DNA of 24,686 nucleotides. Origin: an uncultured Clostridia bacterium. Its GTDB lineage: Bacteria > Bacillota > Clostridia > HGM11327. Both the position numbers and the translations under genes were made by a program. The notes below the pieces were generated by a model. It was not told where the DNA came from and did no database searches. It saw nothing but the letters and a program-made list of their open reading frames with translations. Of this stretch, positions 15,017-24,590 are shown one piece after another. The stretch lies in contig CAJLXE010000003.1 of assembly GCA_905210525.1 (NCBI GenBank), positions 1 to 24,686 of the forward strand. The letters run 5' to 3'. How positions within the stretch are numbered: position 1 is the stretch's first letter; each line of letters opens with the position of its first letter.

Positions 15017-16132
15017 ATGTTTGATATAAACATTCTTAAGAGTGAAGAAAAAGCAATTTTTTCTCTCAGAGCGCTGTACGACAAATACGGATACAAGCCA
15101 TATAAAATGAGCAAGTTTGAAGAATACGCATTATACTCGCGCAATATGGATTTCCTTGTAAGCCGCAATATTATTACATTCAACGACACCGACGGCAGAC
15201 TTTTAGCATTAAAGCCCGACGTAACTCTTTCCATAATCAAAAATTCAAAGGATGAGCCGGGGTACGTCCAAAAAGTATATTACAACGAAAATGTATACAG
15301 AGTATCCCCCCGCACGCACACATTCAGAGAAATAATGCAGACGGGACTTGAGTGTATAGGAGATATCGATATATACAATATAATAGAGGTCATAAATCTC
15401 GCAGCGGAAAGTCTTTCTGTTATATCCGATGAATTTGTTCTTGATATATCGCATATGGGTATTCTTTCGGCGCTCATAGACGAGTGCACGGGCGATAAAG
15501 AGCTTAAAAAGCAGATTGCCGCGTTCTTTCCGCAAAAAAATGCTCACGATATGATGCTGCTCTGCCGCGAAAATAATGTTCCCGAATCCGCATATATGAA
15601 TTTGTGCCGTTTTATGGGAATTTACGGAGATATGGGTACGGTTGTGGAAAAGCTCGGAGATATCTGTACAAAAGGAAAAGCAAAGGATTCATACGATGAG
15701 CTGAAGCTTATATATTCTCTTCTTTGCGGAACAAAGTTTGAAAAAAATATACACTTTGACTTTTCAACGGCAAACGACATGAATTATTACAACGGAATAG
15801 TGTTCAAAGGATTTATAGAAAATATTCCGGACAGCGTACTTTCCGGAGGCAGATACGATACTCTGATGCATAAAATGGGCAGAAATTCGGGTGCAATAGG
15901 ATTTGCGGTATATCTTGACGTTCTCGAGCAAATAAAAACATCGTCTCCCGAATTTGACGCAGATGTACTGGTTCTGTATGACCGCAATACAGATACCAAA
16001 GAGCTTATAAAGAAAGTAAACGAGCTTGCTCAAAGCGGACTCAGCGTTACCGCGCAGAAATCTGTTCCGGAAAAGCTCAGATACAAACGCATCGTGAATC
16101 TTACCGAAAGGAGTACGTCCGACAATGATTAA
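15017..16132 (+). CDS. hisZ: ATP phosphoribosyltransferase regulatory subunit
   Basis: The 371-residue protein resembles the catalytic core of histidyl-tRNA synthetase, with class II motifs such as YKMSKFEEY, LALKPDVTLSI and THTFREIMQTGLECIG. It lacks an anticodon-binding domain, as HisZ does. It pairs with short-form HisG to form the hetero-octameric enzyme for the first step of histidine synthesis and confers histidine feedback. Its last 8 bases overlap hisG, consistent with equimolar translation. GGAG precedes the ATG. The next gene is the short HisG that needs it, so the call is secure. Confidence 0.95.
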   Translation: MFDINILKSEEKAIFSLRALYDKYGYKPYKMSKFEEYALYSRNMDFLVSRNIITFNDTDGRLLALKPDVTLSIIKNSKDEPGYVQKVYYNENVYRVSPRTHTFREIMQTGLECIGDIDIYNIIEVINLAAESLSVISDEFVLDISHMGILSALIDECTGDKELKKQIAAFFPQKNAHDMMLLCRENNVPESAYMNLCRFMGIYGDMGTVVEKLGDICTKGKAKDSYDELKLIYSLLCGTKFEKNIHFDFSTANDMNYYNGIVFKGFIENIPDSVLSGGRYDTLMHKMGRNSGAIGFAVYLDVLEQIKTSSPEFDADVLVLYDRNTDTKELIKKVNELAQSGLSVTAQKSVPEKLRYKRIVNLTERSTSDND

Positions 16133-16754
16133 TATAGCTTTGCCCAAAGGCAGACTCGGAGAAAAAGTGTATTCTCTGTTTGAAGCGGCGGGATACGATT
16201 GCCCGGCAATAAAAGAAAACAATCGAAAGCTCATTTTTGAAAATCCCGATAACGGGGTAAGATATTTCTGGGTAAAACCGTCCGACGTGGCAATATACGT
16301 CGAAAGAGGCGCGGCAGATATAGGCGTTGCGGGAAAAGATATATTGCTTGAATATTCACCCGATGTATATGAGCTTCTTGATATGAATATGGGTAAATGC
16401 CGCATGGCAGTGGCTGCCAAAAAAGGATTCCGCGATAATACGGATAAAACGCTTCGCGTTGCCACCAAATTCGTGAATATTGCAACAAGATATTACGCAG
16501 AGCAATGCAGAGATATAGATATAATAAAGCTTAACGGCTCAATAGAGCTTGCACCTATACTCGGACTTTCCGATGTAATAGTTGATATTGTCGAAACGGG
16601 CACGACTCTTAAAGAAAACAATCTTGAGCCCATCGAAACAATAGTGAATATCAGCGCAAGACTTATAGCCAACAAGGCAAGTTTTAAATTCAAATCAGAC
16701 AAAACAGAAGAAATAGTCGGCAGAATGCAAGAAGCAGTGTCCGCAAAGGTTTAA
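16125..16754 (+). CDS. hisG: ATP phosphoribosyltransferase, short form
   Basis: The 209-residue enzyme joins ATP and PRPP to give phosphoribosyl-ATP, the committed step of histidine synthesis. Hallmarks are MINIALPKGRLGE at the N-terminus, GAADIGVAGKDILLE in the middle, and the PRPP-binding loop DVIVDIVETGTTLKEN. The length matches the short form, which lacks the C-terminal regulatory domain of long HisG and therefore depends on HisZ, encoded just before it. The start overlaps hisZ by 8 bases. Confidence 0.97.
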   Translation: MINIALPKGRLGEKVYSLFEAAGYDCPAIKENNRKLIFENPDNGVRYFWVKPSDVAIYVERGAADIGVAGKDILLEYSPDVYELLDMNMGKCRMAVAAKKGFRDNTDKTLRVATKFVNIATRYYAEQCRDIDIIKLNGSIELAPILGLSDVIVDIVETGTTLKENNLEPIETIVNISARLIANKASFKFKSDKTEEIVGRMQEAVSAKV

Positions 16755-16775
16755 TGAAAGGAAAACATTTGTAAA

Positions 16776-18068
16776 ATGATAAAAATACTTAAGTATTCCG
16801 AAGTATCCGATGACGAAATACTCGCGCGCGGCAGTGCGGCATCAGACGTCAGCGGTGCAGTTGCAGGTATAATAGAAAACGTCAAAATCAACGGAGATAA
16901 AGCTCTTTTTGAATACTCGGAAAAATTTGACGGCGCACATCTGACAGGCTTTGAAGTAACCGAAAACGAAATAACCGAAGCATTCAAAGAAGTAGACTGC
17001 CGTTTTATTGAAATATTGAAAAAGGCCGCCGAAAATATACGTGCATTCCACAGCAGACAGGTTCGCAACAGTTTTATTATAAACGAAACAAAGGGAGTTA
17101 TTACGGGACAGAAAATAATTCCCATAGAAAAGGTCGGACTTTACGTACCCGGCGGTAAGGCGGCATACCCGTCAACCGTTCTTATGGACAGCATTCCGGC
17201 AAAAATCGCGGGCTGTAAGGAAATAGTAATCACCACGCCTCCGAATAAAGAGGGCAAAGTAAATCCCGTAATACTTGCAGCGGCAAAAATCGCCGGTGTA
17301 GACAGAATATTCAAGGTCGGCGGTGCGCAGGCAGTGGCGGCTCTGGCATACGGCACCGAAAGTATTCCTAAGGTGGATAAAATCGTAGGGCCCGGCAACG
17401 CGTATGTTGCCGAAGCAAAAAAACAGGTTTTCGGCACAGTATCAATAGATATGATTGCCGGACCGAGTGAAATTCTCATAGTTGCCGACAAAAGCTGTAA
17501 TCCGAGTTACGTTGCGGCAGATCTGCTGTCTCAGGCGGAACACGATGAAATGGCAAGCGCCGTTCTCGTTACGGACAGCGTTGAGCTTGCAAACGCCGTA
17601 AGTGCCGAACTGGAAATACAGATGCCGCTCCTTGCAAGGGAAAAAATAGCAAGAGCTTCCATTGAAAGCAACGGTAAAATAATAATTACCGAAAATATAG
17701 CCGAAGCTGTTGAAATTGCAAATAAGCTTGCTCCGGAGCATCTTGAGCTTTGCGTTGACAATCCGTTTGATTTGCTTGACGCAGTAAAAAATGCAGGTTC
17801 CGTATTCATGGGTAAATATTGTCCCGAAGCTCTCGGCGACTATTTTGCAGGACCCAACCATACACTTCCCACAAGCGGTACCGCAAGATTTTCAAATCCG
17901 CTCTCGGTTGACGACTTTGTCAAAAAAACACAGTACACATACTACACCAAGGACGCGCTTGCAGATGTCGCCCAAGACGTTGCTTATTTTGCAATGCAGG
18001 AGGGGCTTACCGCACACGCAAAAAGCGCCGTAATAAGAACTGAAAGCAATACCGACGAGGAATTATGA
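16776..18068 (+). CDS. hisD: Histidinol dehydrogenase
   Basis: The 430-residue zinc enzyme oxidises L-histidinol to L-histidine in two NAD-linked steps, the end of the pathway. Family motifs are complete: LYVPGGKAAYPS, VGPGNAYVAEAKKQVFG, IDMIAGPSEILIVAD, LLSQAEHDEMA with the catalytic region, APEHLEL, and the C-terminal GPNHTLPTSGTARFSNPLSV. Length is normal. It begins 21 bases after hisG with GAAAGG as ribosome binding site, and its stop lies 1 base before the hisC start. Confidence 0.97.
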   Translation: MIKILKYSEVSDDEILARGSAASDVSGAVAGIIENVKINGDKALFEYSEKFDGAHLTGFEVTENEITEAFKEVDCRFIEILKKAAENIRAFHSRQVRNSFIINETKGVITGQKIIPIEKVGLYVPGGKAAYPSTVLMDSIPAKIAGCKEIVITTPPNKEGKVNPVILAAAKIAGVDRIFKVGGAQAVAALAYGTESIPKVDKIVGPGNAYVAEAKKQVFGTVSIDMIAGPSEILIVADKSCNPSYVAADLLSQAEHDEMASAVLVTDSVELANAVSAELEIQMPLLAREKIARASIESNGKIIITENIAEAVEIANKLAPEHLELCVDNPFDLLDAVKNAGSVFMGKYCPEALGDYFAGPNHTLPTSGTARFSNPLSVDDFVKKTQYTYYTKDALADVAQDVAYFAMQEGLTAHAKSAVIRTESNTDEEL

Positions 18069-18069
18069 T

Positions 18070-19134
18070 ATGAGCCGTTTTTTCAGCAGTAAATATAAAA
18101 ATTTAGAACCTTACGTTCCCGGCGAACAGCCGAGAGATATGAAATACATAAAGCTCAACACAAACGAATCGCCGTTTGAGCCTTCCGACGCAGTAAAAAA
18201 TGCGGCAGCAAAGGAAGCCGGCAAGCTTCAGCTTTACAGCGACCCGTCACTGAAATCCTTGTGCGACGCAATAGCTTCCCGATACGGCGTAATGCCGTCA
18301 CAGGTCACAGCGGGAAACGGTTCCGATGAAATTCTCAATTTCTCGTTCATGGCTTTCTGCGACAAAGCTCATCCCGTGTGCTTTCCCGACATAACATACG
18401 GATTTTATCCGGTTTTTGCGGAAATCAACGGTATTCCCTATAAAGAAATACCGCTCGGAAACGACTTTACCGTAAATTATAAAGATTATTGCGGAATAAA
18501 CGCAAACATAGTAATTGCAAACCCGAATGCGCCTACCGGAATAGCTCTTGAGCTTTGGCAAATAGAAGAAATAGTAAAAACAAACCCCGACAATATAGTT
18601 ATAATAGATGAAGCATATGTCGATTTCGGGGCTCAAAGCGCTGTCGGGCTTATAAATAAATACGATAATATAATAGTGACGCAGACGTTTTCAAAGTCGC
18701 GTTCTATGGCGGGAGCAAGACTCGGTTTTGCGGTTGCAAACGAAGATATTATAAACGATATCAATACAATACGTTTTTCCACGAACCCATATAACGTAAA
18801 CCGCATGACAATGGAATGCGGAACAGCGGCGCTTGAGGATAATGATTATTACATGAACAACTGCAAAAAAATCATGTCCGTGCGCGAACACACGAAATCC
18901 GCACTTGAAAACCTCGGCTTTGACGTACTGCCTTCACAAGCAAACTTCTTGTTTGCGCGTTCAAAATATATAAGCGGTAAGAGCCTGTATGAAAAGCTTA
19001 AGAAAAACGGCATACTCATACGTCATTTTGACAAAGACAAAATAAAAGATTACAACAGAATCACAATAGGCACCGAGGAACAGATGAATACATTTATAAA
19101 CGCTGTAAAAAAAATAACGGAGGATAATATATGA
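18070..19134 (+). CDS. hisC: Histidinol-phosphate aminotransferase
   Basis: The 354-residue fold-type I PLP enzyme converts imidazole-acetol phosphate to histidinol phosphate using glutamate. Visible marks are KLNTNESPFEPS near the N-terminus, GNGSDEIL, the NPNAPTG substrate loop, DEAYVDF, and the PLP lysine K209 in TFSKSRSMAGARLGF. It lies inside the his operon, between hisD (1-base gap) and hisB (4-base overlap), which supports a histidine-specific role over other class II aminotransferases. Confidence 0.95.
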   Translation: MSRFFSSKYKNLEPYVPGEQPRDMKYIKLNTNESPFEPSDAVKNAAAKEAGKLQLYSDPSLKSLCDAIASRYGVMPSQVTAGNGSDEILNFSFMAFCDKAHPVCFPDITYGFYPVFAEINGIPYKEIPLGNDFTVNYKDYCGINANIVIANPNAPTGIALELWQIEEIVKTNPDNIVIIDEAYVDFGAQSAVGLINKYDNIIVTQTFSKSRSMAGARLGFAVANEDIINDINTIRFSTNPYNVNRMTMECGTAALEDNDYYMNNCKKIMSVREHTKSALENLGFDVLPSQANFLFARSKYISGKSLYEKLKKNGILIRHFDKDKIKDYNRITIGTEEQMNTFINAVKKITEDNI

Positions 19135-19718
19135 AGTACGGTGAAATAAAAAGAAAAACCGCCGAAACAGATATAGTTCTCGGACTGAACATAGACGGCA
19201 CAGGTAAAAGCACAATTGACACAGGATGCGGTTTTCTTGATCATATGCTTGTGCTGTTTGCAAAGCACGCGCGTTTTGACATAAACATAAAGTGCCTGGG
19301 CGACACAAACGTTGATTACCACCACACGACCGAAGATATCGGAATCTGTCTGGGTGAAGCATTTTCTGCCGCACTCGGAGACAAAAAAGGTATAAACCGA
19401 TACGGTAACATGATATTGCCCATGGATGAAGCCCTCGTGCTTACGGCGGTTGACATTTCGGGACGGGCGTATCTTGCATACGACGTTGAAATGCCTACAG
19501 AAAAAACGGGCGACTTTGATACGGAGCTTATAAAGGAATTCTGGCTTGCATTTATACGCAAATCACAGATAACAATGCATATAAAAATGCTTGCGGGAGA
19601 AAATTCTCACCACATAGCGGAATGTATATTCAAATCGGTTGCAAGGGCATTAAAAAGCGCTGTTGAAACCGATGCAAGATATAAAGATGAAATTCCGTCC
19701 ACAAAAGGAGTTTTGTAA
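19131..19718 (+). CDS. hisB: Imidazoleglycerol-phosphate dehydratase
   Basis: The 195-residue manganese enzyme dehydrates imidazole-glycerol phosphate to imidazole-acetol phosphate. Repeated metal-binding motifs are present: GFLDHMLVLFAKHARFD, HHTTEDIGICLGEA, and the second set with SHHIAECIFKSVARAL. It is monofunctional: the N-terminal histidinol-phosphatase domain found in enterobacterial HisB is absent. The start overlaps hisC by 4 bases and the stop overlaps the hisH start by 1 base (TAATG). Confidence 0.97.
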   Translation: MKYGEIKRKTAETDIVLGLNIDGTGKSTIDTGCGFLDHMLVLFAKHARFDINIKCLGDTNVDYHHTTEDIGICLGEAFSAALGDKKGINRYGNMILPMDEALVLTAVDISGRAYLAYDVEMPTEKTGDFDTELIKEFWLAFIRKSQITMHIKMLAGENSHHIAECIFKSVARALKSAVETDARYKDEIPSTKGVL

Positions 19719-20329
19719 TGATTGCCATAATTGATTACGGAGTCGGAAATCTTTTTTCGCTCAAATCATCCTTTGAAAGCATAGGTGCAAAAGCAGTCGT
19801 TACCGGAGACGCAGACATTATCCGTGATGCCGAAAGAATAATACTGCCCGGAGTAGGCGCGTTTGAGGACGCCGCAAAAAAATTACGGGCAAGCGGTCTT
19901 GATTCCGTAATAAAACAGCAGGCAGATTCAGGCAAGCCACTCATGGGAATCTGTCTCGGAATGCAGCTTCTTTTCAATAAAAGCTACGAATACGGCGAAC
20001 ATTCCGGATTGGGACTTATAAAGGGCAACGTCGTTCCTATGTCGGGCGTTATTCCCGATTCGCTCAAAATTCCGCACATAGGCTGGAACGCACTTCACTT
20101 CAAAGGCGAAAAACACAATCTTTTCAAATACATAAACGAAAACGACCACGTTTATTTTGTACATTCATATTATGCGGATAATTGCGATGATTCCGTAATA
20201 GCAACCGCCGAATACGGCAAAGAACTCACCGCCGCCGTCGCTTGCAAAAACGTGTACGGATGCCAGTTTCATCCCGAAAAAAGCGGTGCGGTAGGACTTG
20301 CAATATTGAAGGCATTCTGTGAAATATAA
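19718..20329 (+). CDS. hisH: Imidazole glycerol phosphate synthase, glutaminase subunit
   Basis: The 203-residue class I glutamine amidotransferase has the full triad: C79 in GICLGMQ, and H185 and E187 in FHPEKSG. The oxyanion strand appears as LPGVGAF. It hydrolyses glutamine and channels ammonia to HisF, which is encoded two genes downstream. The family's N-terminal pattern IIDYGVGNL is clear. AGGAG precedes the ATG that overlaps the hisB stop. Confidence 0.97.
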   Translation: MIAIIDYGVGNLFSLKSSFESIGAKAVVTGDADIIRDAERIILPGVGAFEDAAKKLRASGLDSVIKQQADSGKPLMGICLGMQLLFNKSYEYGEHSGLGLIKGNVVPMSGVIPDSLKIPHIGWNALHFKGEKHNLFKYINENDHVYFVHSYYADNCDDSVIATAEYGKELTAAVACKNVYGCQFHPEKSGAVGLAILKAFCEI

Positions 20330-20347
20330 ATTACGAAAGGCTGAATT

Positions 20348-21061
20348 ATGATTATTTTACCTGCCATAGATTTATACAACGGCAAAGCGGTTCGCCTCTA
20401 CAAAGGCAATTATTCCGAAATGACCGTATATAATGACAATCCCTTAAGCGTTGCCGAGGACTTTGAAAAAAGCGGTGCAAAGTATATTCACATTGTTGAT
20501 CTTGAAGGCGCCAGAGACGGCAACACGCCCAACATTGAAACCGTCAGAAAGATAGTTGAAAACACATCTTTGTCTGCGGAAATAGGCGGAGGAATACGTT
20601 CAATGGAGATTGTGGAAAAGTACATTTCCGTCGGTGTCAAAAGAGTGATACTCGGTACGGCAGCAGTTACGGACGACGTATTTCTTACCGAAGCCGTAAA
20701 AAAATATCCGGAGCAAATTGCCGTCGGCGCCGACATAAAAAACGGATTTGTAGCAATAAAAGGATGGTGCGAAAGCTCAGGATTTTCATGCAATGACTTT
20801 TTTGCCAAAATGCAGAACATGGGAGTAAAAACGGTTATATGTACCGACATTTCAAAGGACGGCGCCATGAAAGGCACCAATATTGAACTCTACAAAGAAC
20901 TTTCGGAGAAGTTTTCGATGCAGATAATAGCTTCGGGCGGTGTAAGCAGTATTTCCGATATAAAAACGCTCAAAAAAATGAATATATACGGCGCAATAAT
21001 AGGCAAAGCTTATTATACCGGGGCAATAAAAATAAACGAAGCGATAGAGGCGGCAAAATGA
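20348..21061 (+). CDS. hisA: ProFAR isomerase (phosphoribosylformimino-AICAR-phosphate isomerase)
   Basis: The 237-residue half-barrel-repeat TIM enzyme performs an Amadori rearrangement of ProFAR to PRFAR. The first catalytic aspartate is D8 in LPAIDLYNGKAVRL. The second half has DISKDGAMKGTN with D167, and the phosphate-binding loops read GGGIR and SGGVSS. It is distinguished from the homologous HisF by these motifs and by its position. AAGG lies before the ATG, and its stop overlaps the hisF start (ATGA). Confidence 0.96.
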   Translation: MIILPAIDLYNGKAVRLYKGNYSEMTVYNDNPLSVAEDFEKSGAKYIHIVDLEGARDGNTPNIETVRKIVENTSLSAEIGGGIRSMEIVEKYISVGVKRVILGTAAVTDDVFLTEAVKKYPEQIAVGADIKNGFVAIKGWCESSGFSCNDFFAKMQNMGVKTVICTDISKDGAMKGTNIELYKELSEKFSMQIIASGGVSSISDIKTLKKMNIYGAIIGKAYYTGAIKINEAIEAAK

Positions 21062-21816
21062 TTACAAAAAGAATTATACCTTGTCTTGACGTAAAAAACG
21101 GCAGAGTCGTCAAGGGCGTCAATTTTATGGGACTTGCAGACGTATCATCGCCTGTGGAGCTCGCTTCATATTACAGCGCGGCAGGCGCGGACGAGCTTGT
21201 TTTTTACGATATAACAGCGTCGGCGGAAGGCAGAGCCCTGTTCACGGATATACTTTGCGAAGCCGCAAGCAAAATATTCATACCCCTTACCGTCGGCGGA
21301 GGAATAAATACCGTAGATGACTTTGACAGAGTTCTTAATTGCGGAGCGGATAAAGTAAGCGTCAATTCGGGAGCAATAAAAAATCCGCAGCTTATAGAGG
21401 ACGCCGCAAAAAAATACGGGAATCAATGCGTCGTGCTTTCCGCGGACATAAAACGTGTAGACGGAGTTTTCCGTGTATTTGCCAAGGGCGGACGCGAAAA
21501 CACGGGTATGGAAGCAATAGAATGGATAAAAAAATGCGTGGATATGGGCGCCGGAGAAGTGGTAGTCAATTCGATAGATACAGACGGCGTAAAAAAAGGC
21601 TTTGATTTGGAAATGCTTGACGCAGTATGCAATGCCGTGAATGTACCGGTAATAGCTTCGGGCGGCGCAGGCCGTGAAGAAGATTTTGTGACATTGTTCA
21701 GAACTCTCGACAAGGTTGACGCAGGGCTTGCGGCATCGGTATTCCATTTCGGCGAAATAAAAATAGCCCACCTCAAAAAAACGCTGAGGGATAACGGCAT
21801 TAATGTAAGATTATAA
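21058..21816 (+). CDS. hisF: Imidazole glycerol phosphate synthase, cyclase subunit
   Basis: The 252-residue TIM barrel uses ammonia from HisH to turn PRFAR into imidazole-glycerol phosphate and AICAR. Both catalytic aspartates are present: D11 in RIIPCLDVKNGRVVKG and D130 in LSADIKR. Phosphate loops read VGGGIN and ASGGAG. Start and hisA stop overlap by 4 bases. Length is normal for the family. Confidence 0.97.
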   Translation: MITKRIIPCLDVKNGRVVKGVNFMGLADVSSPVELASYYSAAGADELVFYDITASAEGRALFTDILCEAASKIFIPLTVGGGINTVDDFDRVLNCGADKVSVNSGAIKNPQLIEDAAKKYGNQCVVLSADIKRVDGVFRVFAKGGRENTGMEAIEWIKKCVDMGAGEVVVNSIDTDGVKKGFDLEMLDAVCNAVNVPVIASGGAGREEDFVTLFRTLDKVDAGLAASVFHFGEIKIAHLKKTLRDNGINVRL

Positions 21817-21845
21817 TCACACGGCAAAACAGGAGGATTAATTGC

Positions 21846-22496
21846 ATGATAAATACAGATGAATTGAAATTCGACGAAAACGGACTTATCCCTGCCGTTA
21901 TAGTAGATTCCGTAAGTAAAAAAGTGCTCACGGTAGCATACATGAACAAAGAGAGCCTTAATATTTCTCTCGAAAAAGGTCTCACGTGTTTCTGGAGCCG
22001 TTCGCGCGGCGAGCTTTGGCTCAAGGGCGAAACAAGCGGAAATTACCAGCATATCGTGTCCGTTACCGCCGACTGCGATAAAGACGCGCTTGTTGTTGTA
22101 GTGGAAAAAGACGGTCCCGCTTGCCATATGGGTACAGATTCATGCTTTAACAACGTTCTTTATCAGAGCGATAAATATTCCGAATTTTCTCTCCGGGGAC
22201 TTTATGATCTGCTCGTAAACAGAAAAGAACAAAAACCCGAAGGGTCATATACAACATATCTTTTTGAAAAAGGAATAGACAAAATTCTTAAAAAGGTAGG
22301 TGAGGAATCAACCGAGGTAATCATAGCCGGCAAAGCGGACGACAAAAAAGAAACAATTTACGAAATAGCAGACCTTGCATATCACATAATGGTTCTTATG
22401 GTGCAAATGGGGATATCCGTCGAAGATATTCACAGAGAGCTTGCTTCCAGACATATAATCGACCATAAAGTAAAACAGGAAAAAATGACAAAATAA
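21846..22496 (+). CDS. hisIE: Bifunctional phosphoribosyl-AMP cyclohydrolase / phosphoribosyl-ATP pyrophosphatase
   Basis: The 216-residue protein joins HisI (about 1-105) and HisE (about 115-216). HisI marks are FWSRSRGELWLKGETSGN and the metal-binding DCDKDALVVVVEKDGPACH. HisE marks are KVGEESTEVIIAGK and the helical DLAYHIMVLM. HisE removes pyrophosphate from PR-ATP, and HisI then opens the adenine ring. It is the last gene of the his operon, 29 bases after hisF with its own AGGAGG, and is followed by a terminator. Confidence 0.96.
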   Translation: MINTDELKFDENGLIPAVIVDSVSKKVLTVAYMNKESLNISLEKGLTCFWSRSRGELWLKGETSGNYQHIVSVTADCDKDALVVVVEKDGPACHMGTDSCFNNVLYQSDKYSEFSLRGLYDLLVNRKEQKPEGSYTTYLFEKGIDKILKKVGEESTEVIIAGKADDKKETIYEIADLAYHIMVLMVQMGISVEDIHRELASRHIIDHKVKQEKMTK

Positions 22497-22501
22497 AAAC
22501 A

Positions 22502-22537
22502 ACGCACGGAATCCCAATAAACGGGCTTTCCGTGCGT
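22502..22537. terminator. Bidirectional terminator between hisIE and feoB
   Basis: ACGCACGGAA (22502-22511) and TTCCGTGCGT (22528-22537) form a perfect 10-base stem. The T run is weak on the plus side but good on the minus side (GTTTTTATTTT when read from feoB), so it serves both converging operons. Confidence 0.82.
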
Positions 22538-22550
22538 ATTGCTTTATGCT

Positions 22551-24572
22551 TCAGAAAAAGCCCGCAATAAGTCTTGCACAGCAAAAAAACAGCGTTGAAA
22601 TACTCCATGCGGATATAATGTGAATACATACGCTTAACCATGTATATCCGAGAGAACCCGTTTCTTTTTTTATTGTTGCAACCGTTGCCATGCACGGCAC
22701 GTAAAGCAGGCAGAACAGCATCATGGAATACGCGTTAACCGAAGTAAATCCCAGTGCCGAAAGAGAATCCGCAAGCGAACACATTCCTTCAGCAGAAAGT
22801 ATATTCCCTATACCGAACAGTACGCCGAGACTTGATACCACAACCTCCTTTGCCGCAATTCCGGAAATAAGCGCAACCGCAATCTGCCAGTATCCGAGTC
22901 CTGCCGGAGCAAGCAGAGGCGCTATGAATTTTCCTATGTATGCGGCATAGCTTTGCTCAATATACGGAGTTATTCCGTGCGGTCCGAAATTAAGCAGTAA
23001 CCACAACACAACCGATGCAACAAAAATTGTTGTTCCTGCTTTTGTGATGTAATCCTTCAGTTTTTCCCAAACATATATGAACACTGTATGTGCGTCGGGA
23101 AGCTTGTATTCGGGAAGCTCTATAAGTAATTGACTGCGTCGGTTATTTTTTCCGCCGACATTTACAAATTTTGCAACGGCAACGGACATCACTATTCCCA
23201 CAATGTACATTGAATAAGCCGCAAGCATGGCATTTCGGGCAAAAAACGTCTCCGAAAGCAGTACATATATAGGCAATCTTGCGCTGCACGACATAAAAGG
23301 TACGGCAAGAATTGTTTTTATTTTATCGGATCTGTTTTCAAGTGTTCTGGTTGCCATAACCGCCGGAACCGAACATCCGAATCCGAGAATCATTGGTATA
23401 AATGCTTTTCCCGAAAGTCCGAGCTTTGACATAAAAGAATCCATTATATACGCGACTCTCGCCATATATCCGCTGTCCTCAAGAAAAGCAAGCTCAAGAA
23501 AAAGTATAAATATATTGGGTAGAAACGTAAGAACCGCGTCTACGCCCGCAATTATTCCGTCTACCGCAAGCGAACGCACCGTTTCGTTTACATTCATACT
23601 TAATAAAAAATCTGCAACCGTATCGGAAATATATTCAAATACCGATTCAAAGTATGTTCTCAGAAAATCTCCCACCGTAAACGTAAGAAAAAATACAAAA
23701 GCCATAACCGCCATAAAAACAGGAATACCAAGTACGGGATGAATAAGAACCGAGTCGTTTTTATCTGTCACGGGTCTTTTTTTATCTTTGTTTACAAGAA
23801 CTTCGGTTATAATTTTCTCTATCAGACCGTAACGTTGATTTATGATTTCCGTTTCAATGCCGTTTTCGGACATTGCATCCGTATCAATATTGTATTTCCC
23901 GCAGATTTCATCATCGCGTTCAAGTATTTTCACCGCAATCCAGCCCGTATTCAAAGTATCGGGATATTTTTCCTTTATCATTGCCGCAACCGATTCTGTT
24001 GCCGCTTTGGTATTGCGGTCGTATTTTACGGCAATATCATAATTTCCGTACAGTCCTGCATTGTTGTCTTTACCTGCTTTAGCGGTACTGTATGCGCACC
24101 TCATAAGTTCGTCAAGCCCCGTTCTTTTCCTTGCGCTTATCGGAATTACCGGAATGCCGAGCATTTGCGACAGTTTTTTTGTATTTATACTCATTCCTCT
24201 TGCTTTAACAATATCCATCATATTAAGAGCCAGAATGACAGGTTTGCCGATTTCGATAAGCTGAACGGTAAGATACAAATTGCGTTCAAGTGATGAAGCA
24301 TCCGCCACATCTATTATTACATCAACGTCATTTTGCAGTATATATTCCCTTGAAAGCCTCTCCTCCATCGTGTACGATGTAAGCGAATATATGCCCGGCA
24401 AATCAACGAGCTTCATTTTTTGCCCGTCAAACTCAAAGTCGCCCTCTTTTTTCTCTATTGTTACGCCGGGCCAGTTTGCCACTTTAAGTCCCGCGCCCGT
24501 ATACGCATTGAACAGCGTTGTCTTTCCGCAGTTCGGATTGCCTATAAACGCAACATTTATAATATTTTCCAT
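22551..24572 (-). CDS. feoB: Ferrous iron transporter B
   Basis: The 673-residue membrane GTPase imports Fe2+. The cytoplasmic N-terminus holds the G domain: G1 GNPNCGKT at 11-18, the G2 threonine T37, G3 DLPG at 56-59, and G4 NMMD. A helical regulator domain follows, then two Gate-type membrane halves with the conserved GFGCSVPAVMATRTLE and CSARLPIYVLL. GGAGAG lies about 10 bases before the ATG at 24572. The gene follows a feoA-like gene on the minus strand by about 18 bases, the normal feoAB order. Oxygen-poor growth, where Fe2+ is soluble, is implied. Confidence 0.96.
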   Translation of the reverse strand: MENIINVAFIGNPNCGKTTLFNAYTGAGLKVANWPGVTIEKKEGDFEFDGQKMKLVDLPGIYSLTSYTMEERLSREYILQNDVDVIIDVADASSLERNLYLTVQLIEIGKPVILALNMMDIVKARGMSINTKKLSQMLGIPVIPISARKRTGLDELMRCAYSTAKAGKDNNAGLYGNYDIAVKYDRNTKAATESVAAMIKEKYPDTLNTGWIAVKILERDDEICGKYNIDTDAMSENGIETEIINQRYGLIEKIITEVLVNKDKKRPVTDKNDSVLIHPVLGIPVFMAVMAFVFFLTFTVGDFLRTYFESVFEYISDTVADFLLSMNVNETVRSLAVDGIIAGVDAVLTFLPNIFILFLELAFLEDSGYMARVAYIMDSFMSKLGLSGKAFIPMILGFGCSVPAVMATRTLENRSDKIKTILAVPFMSCSARLPIYVLLSETFFARNAMLAAYSMYIVGIVMSVAVAKFVNVGGKNNRRSQLLIELPEYKLPDAHTVFIYVWEKLKDYITKAGTTIFVASVVLWLLLNFGPHGITPYIEQSYAAYIGKFIAPLLAPAGLGYWQIAVALISGIAAKEVVVSSLGVLFGIGNILSAEGMCSLADSLSALGFTSVNAYSMMLFCLLYVPCMATVATIKKETGSLGYTWLSVCIHIISAWSISTLFFCCARLIAGFF

Positions 24573-24590
24573 AACGTATTTACTCTCCGA

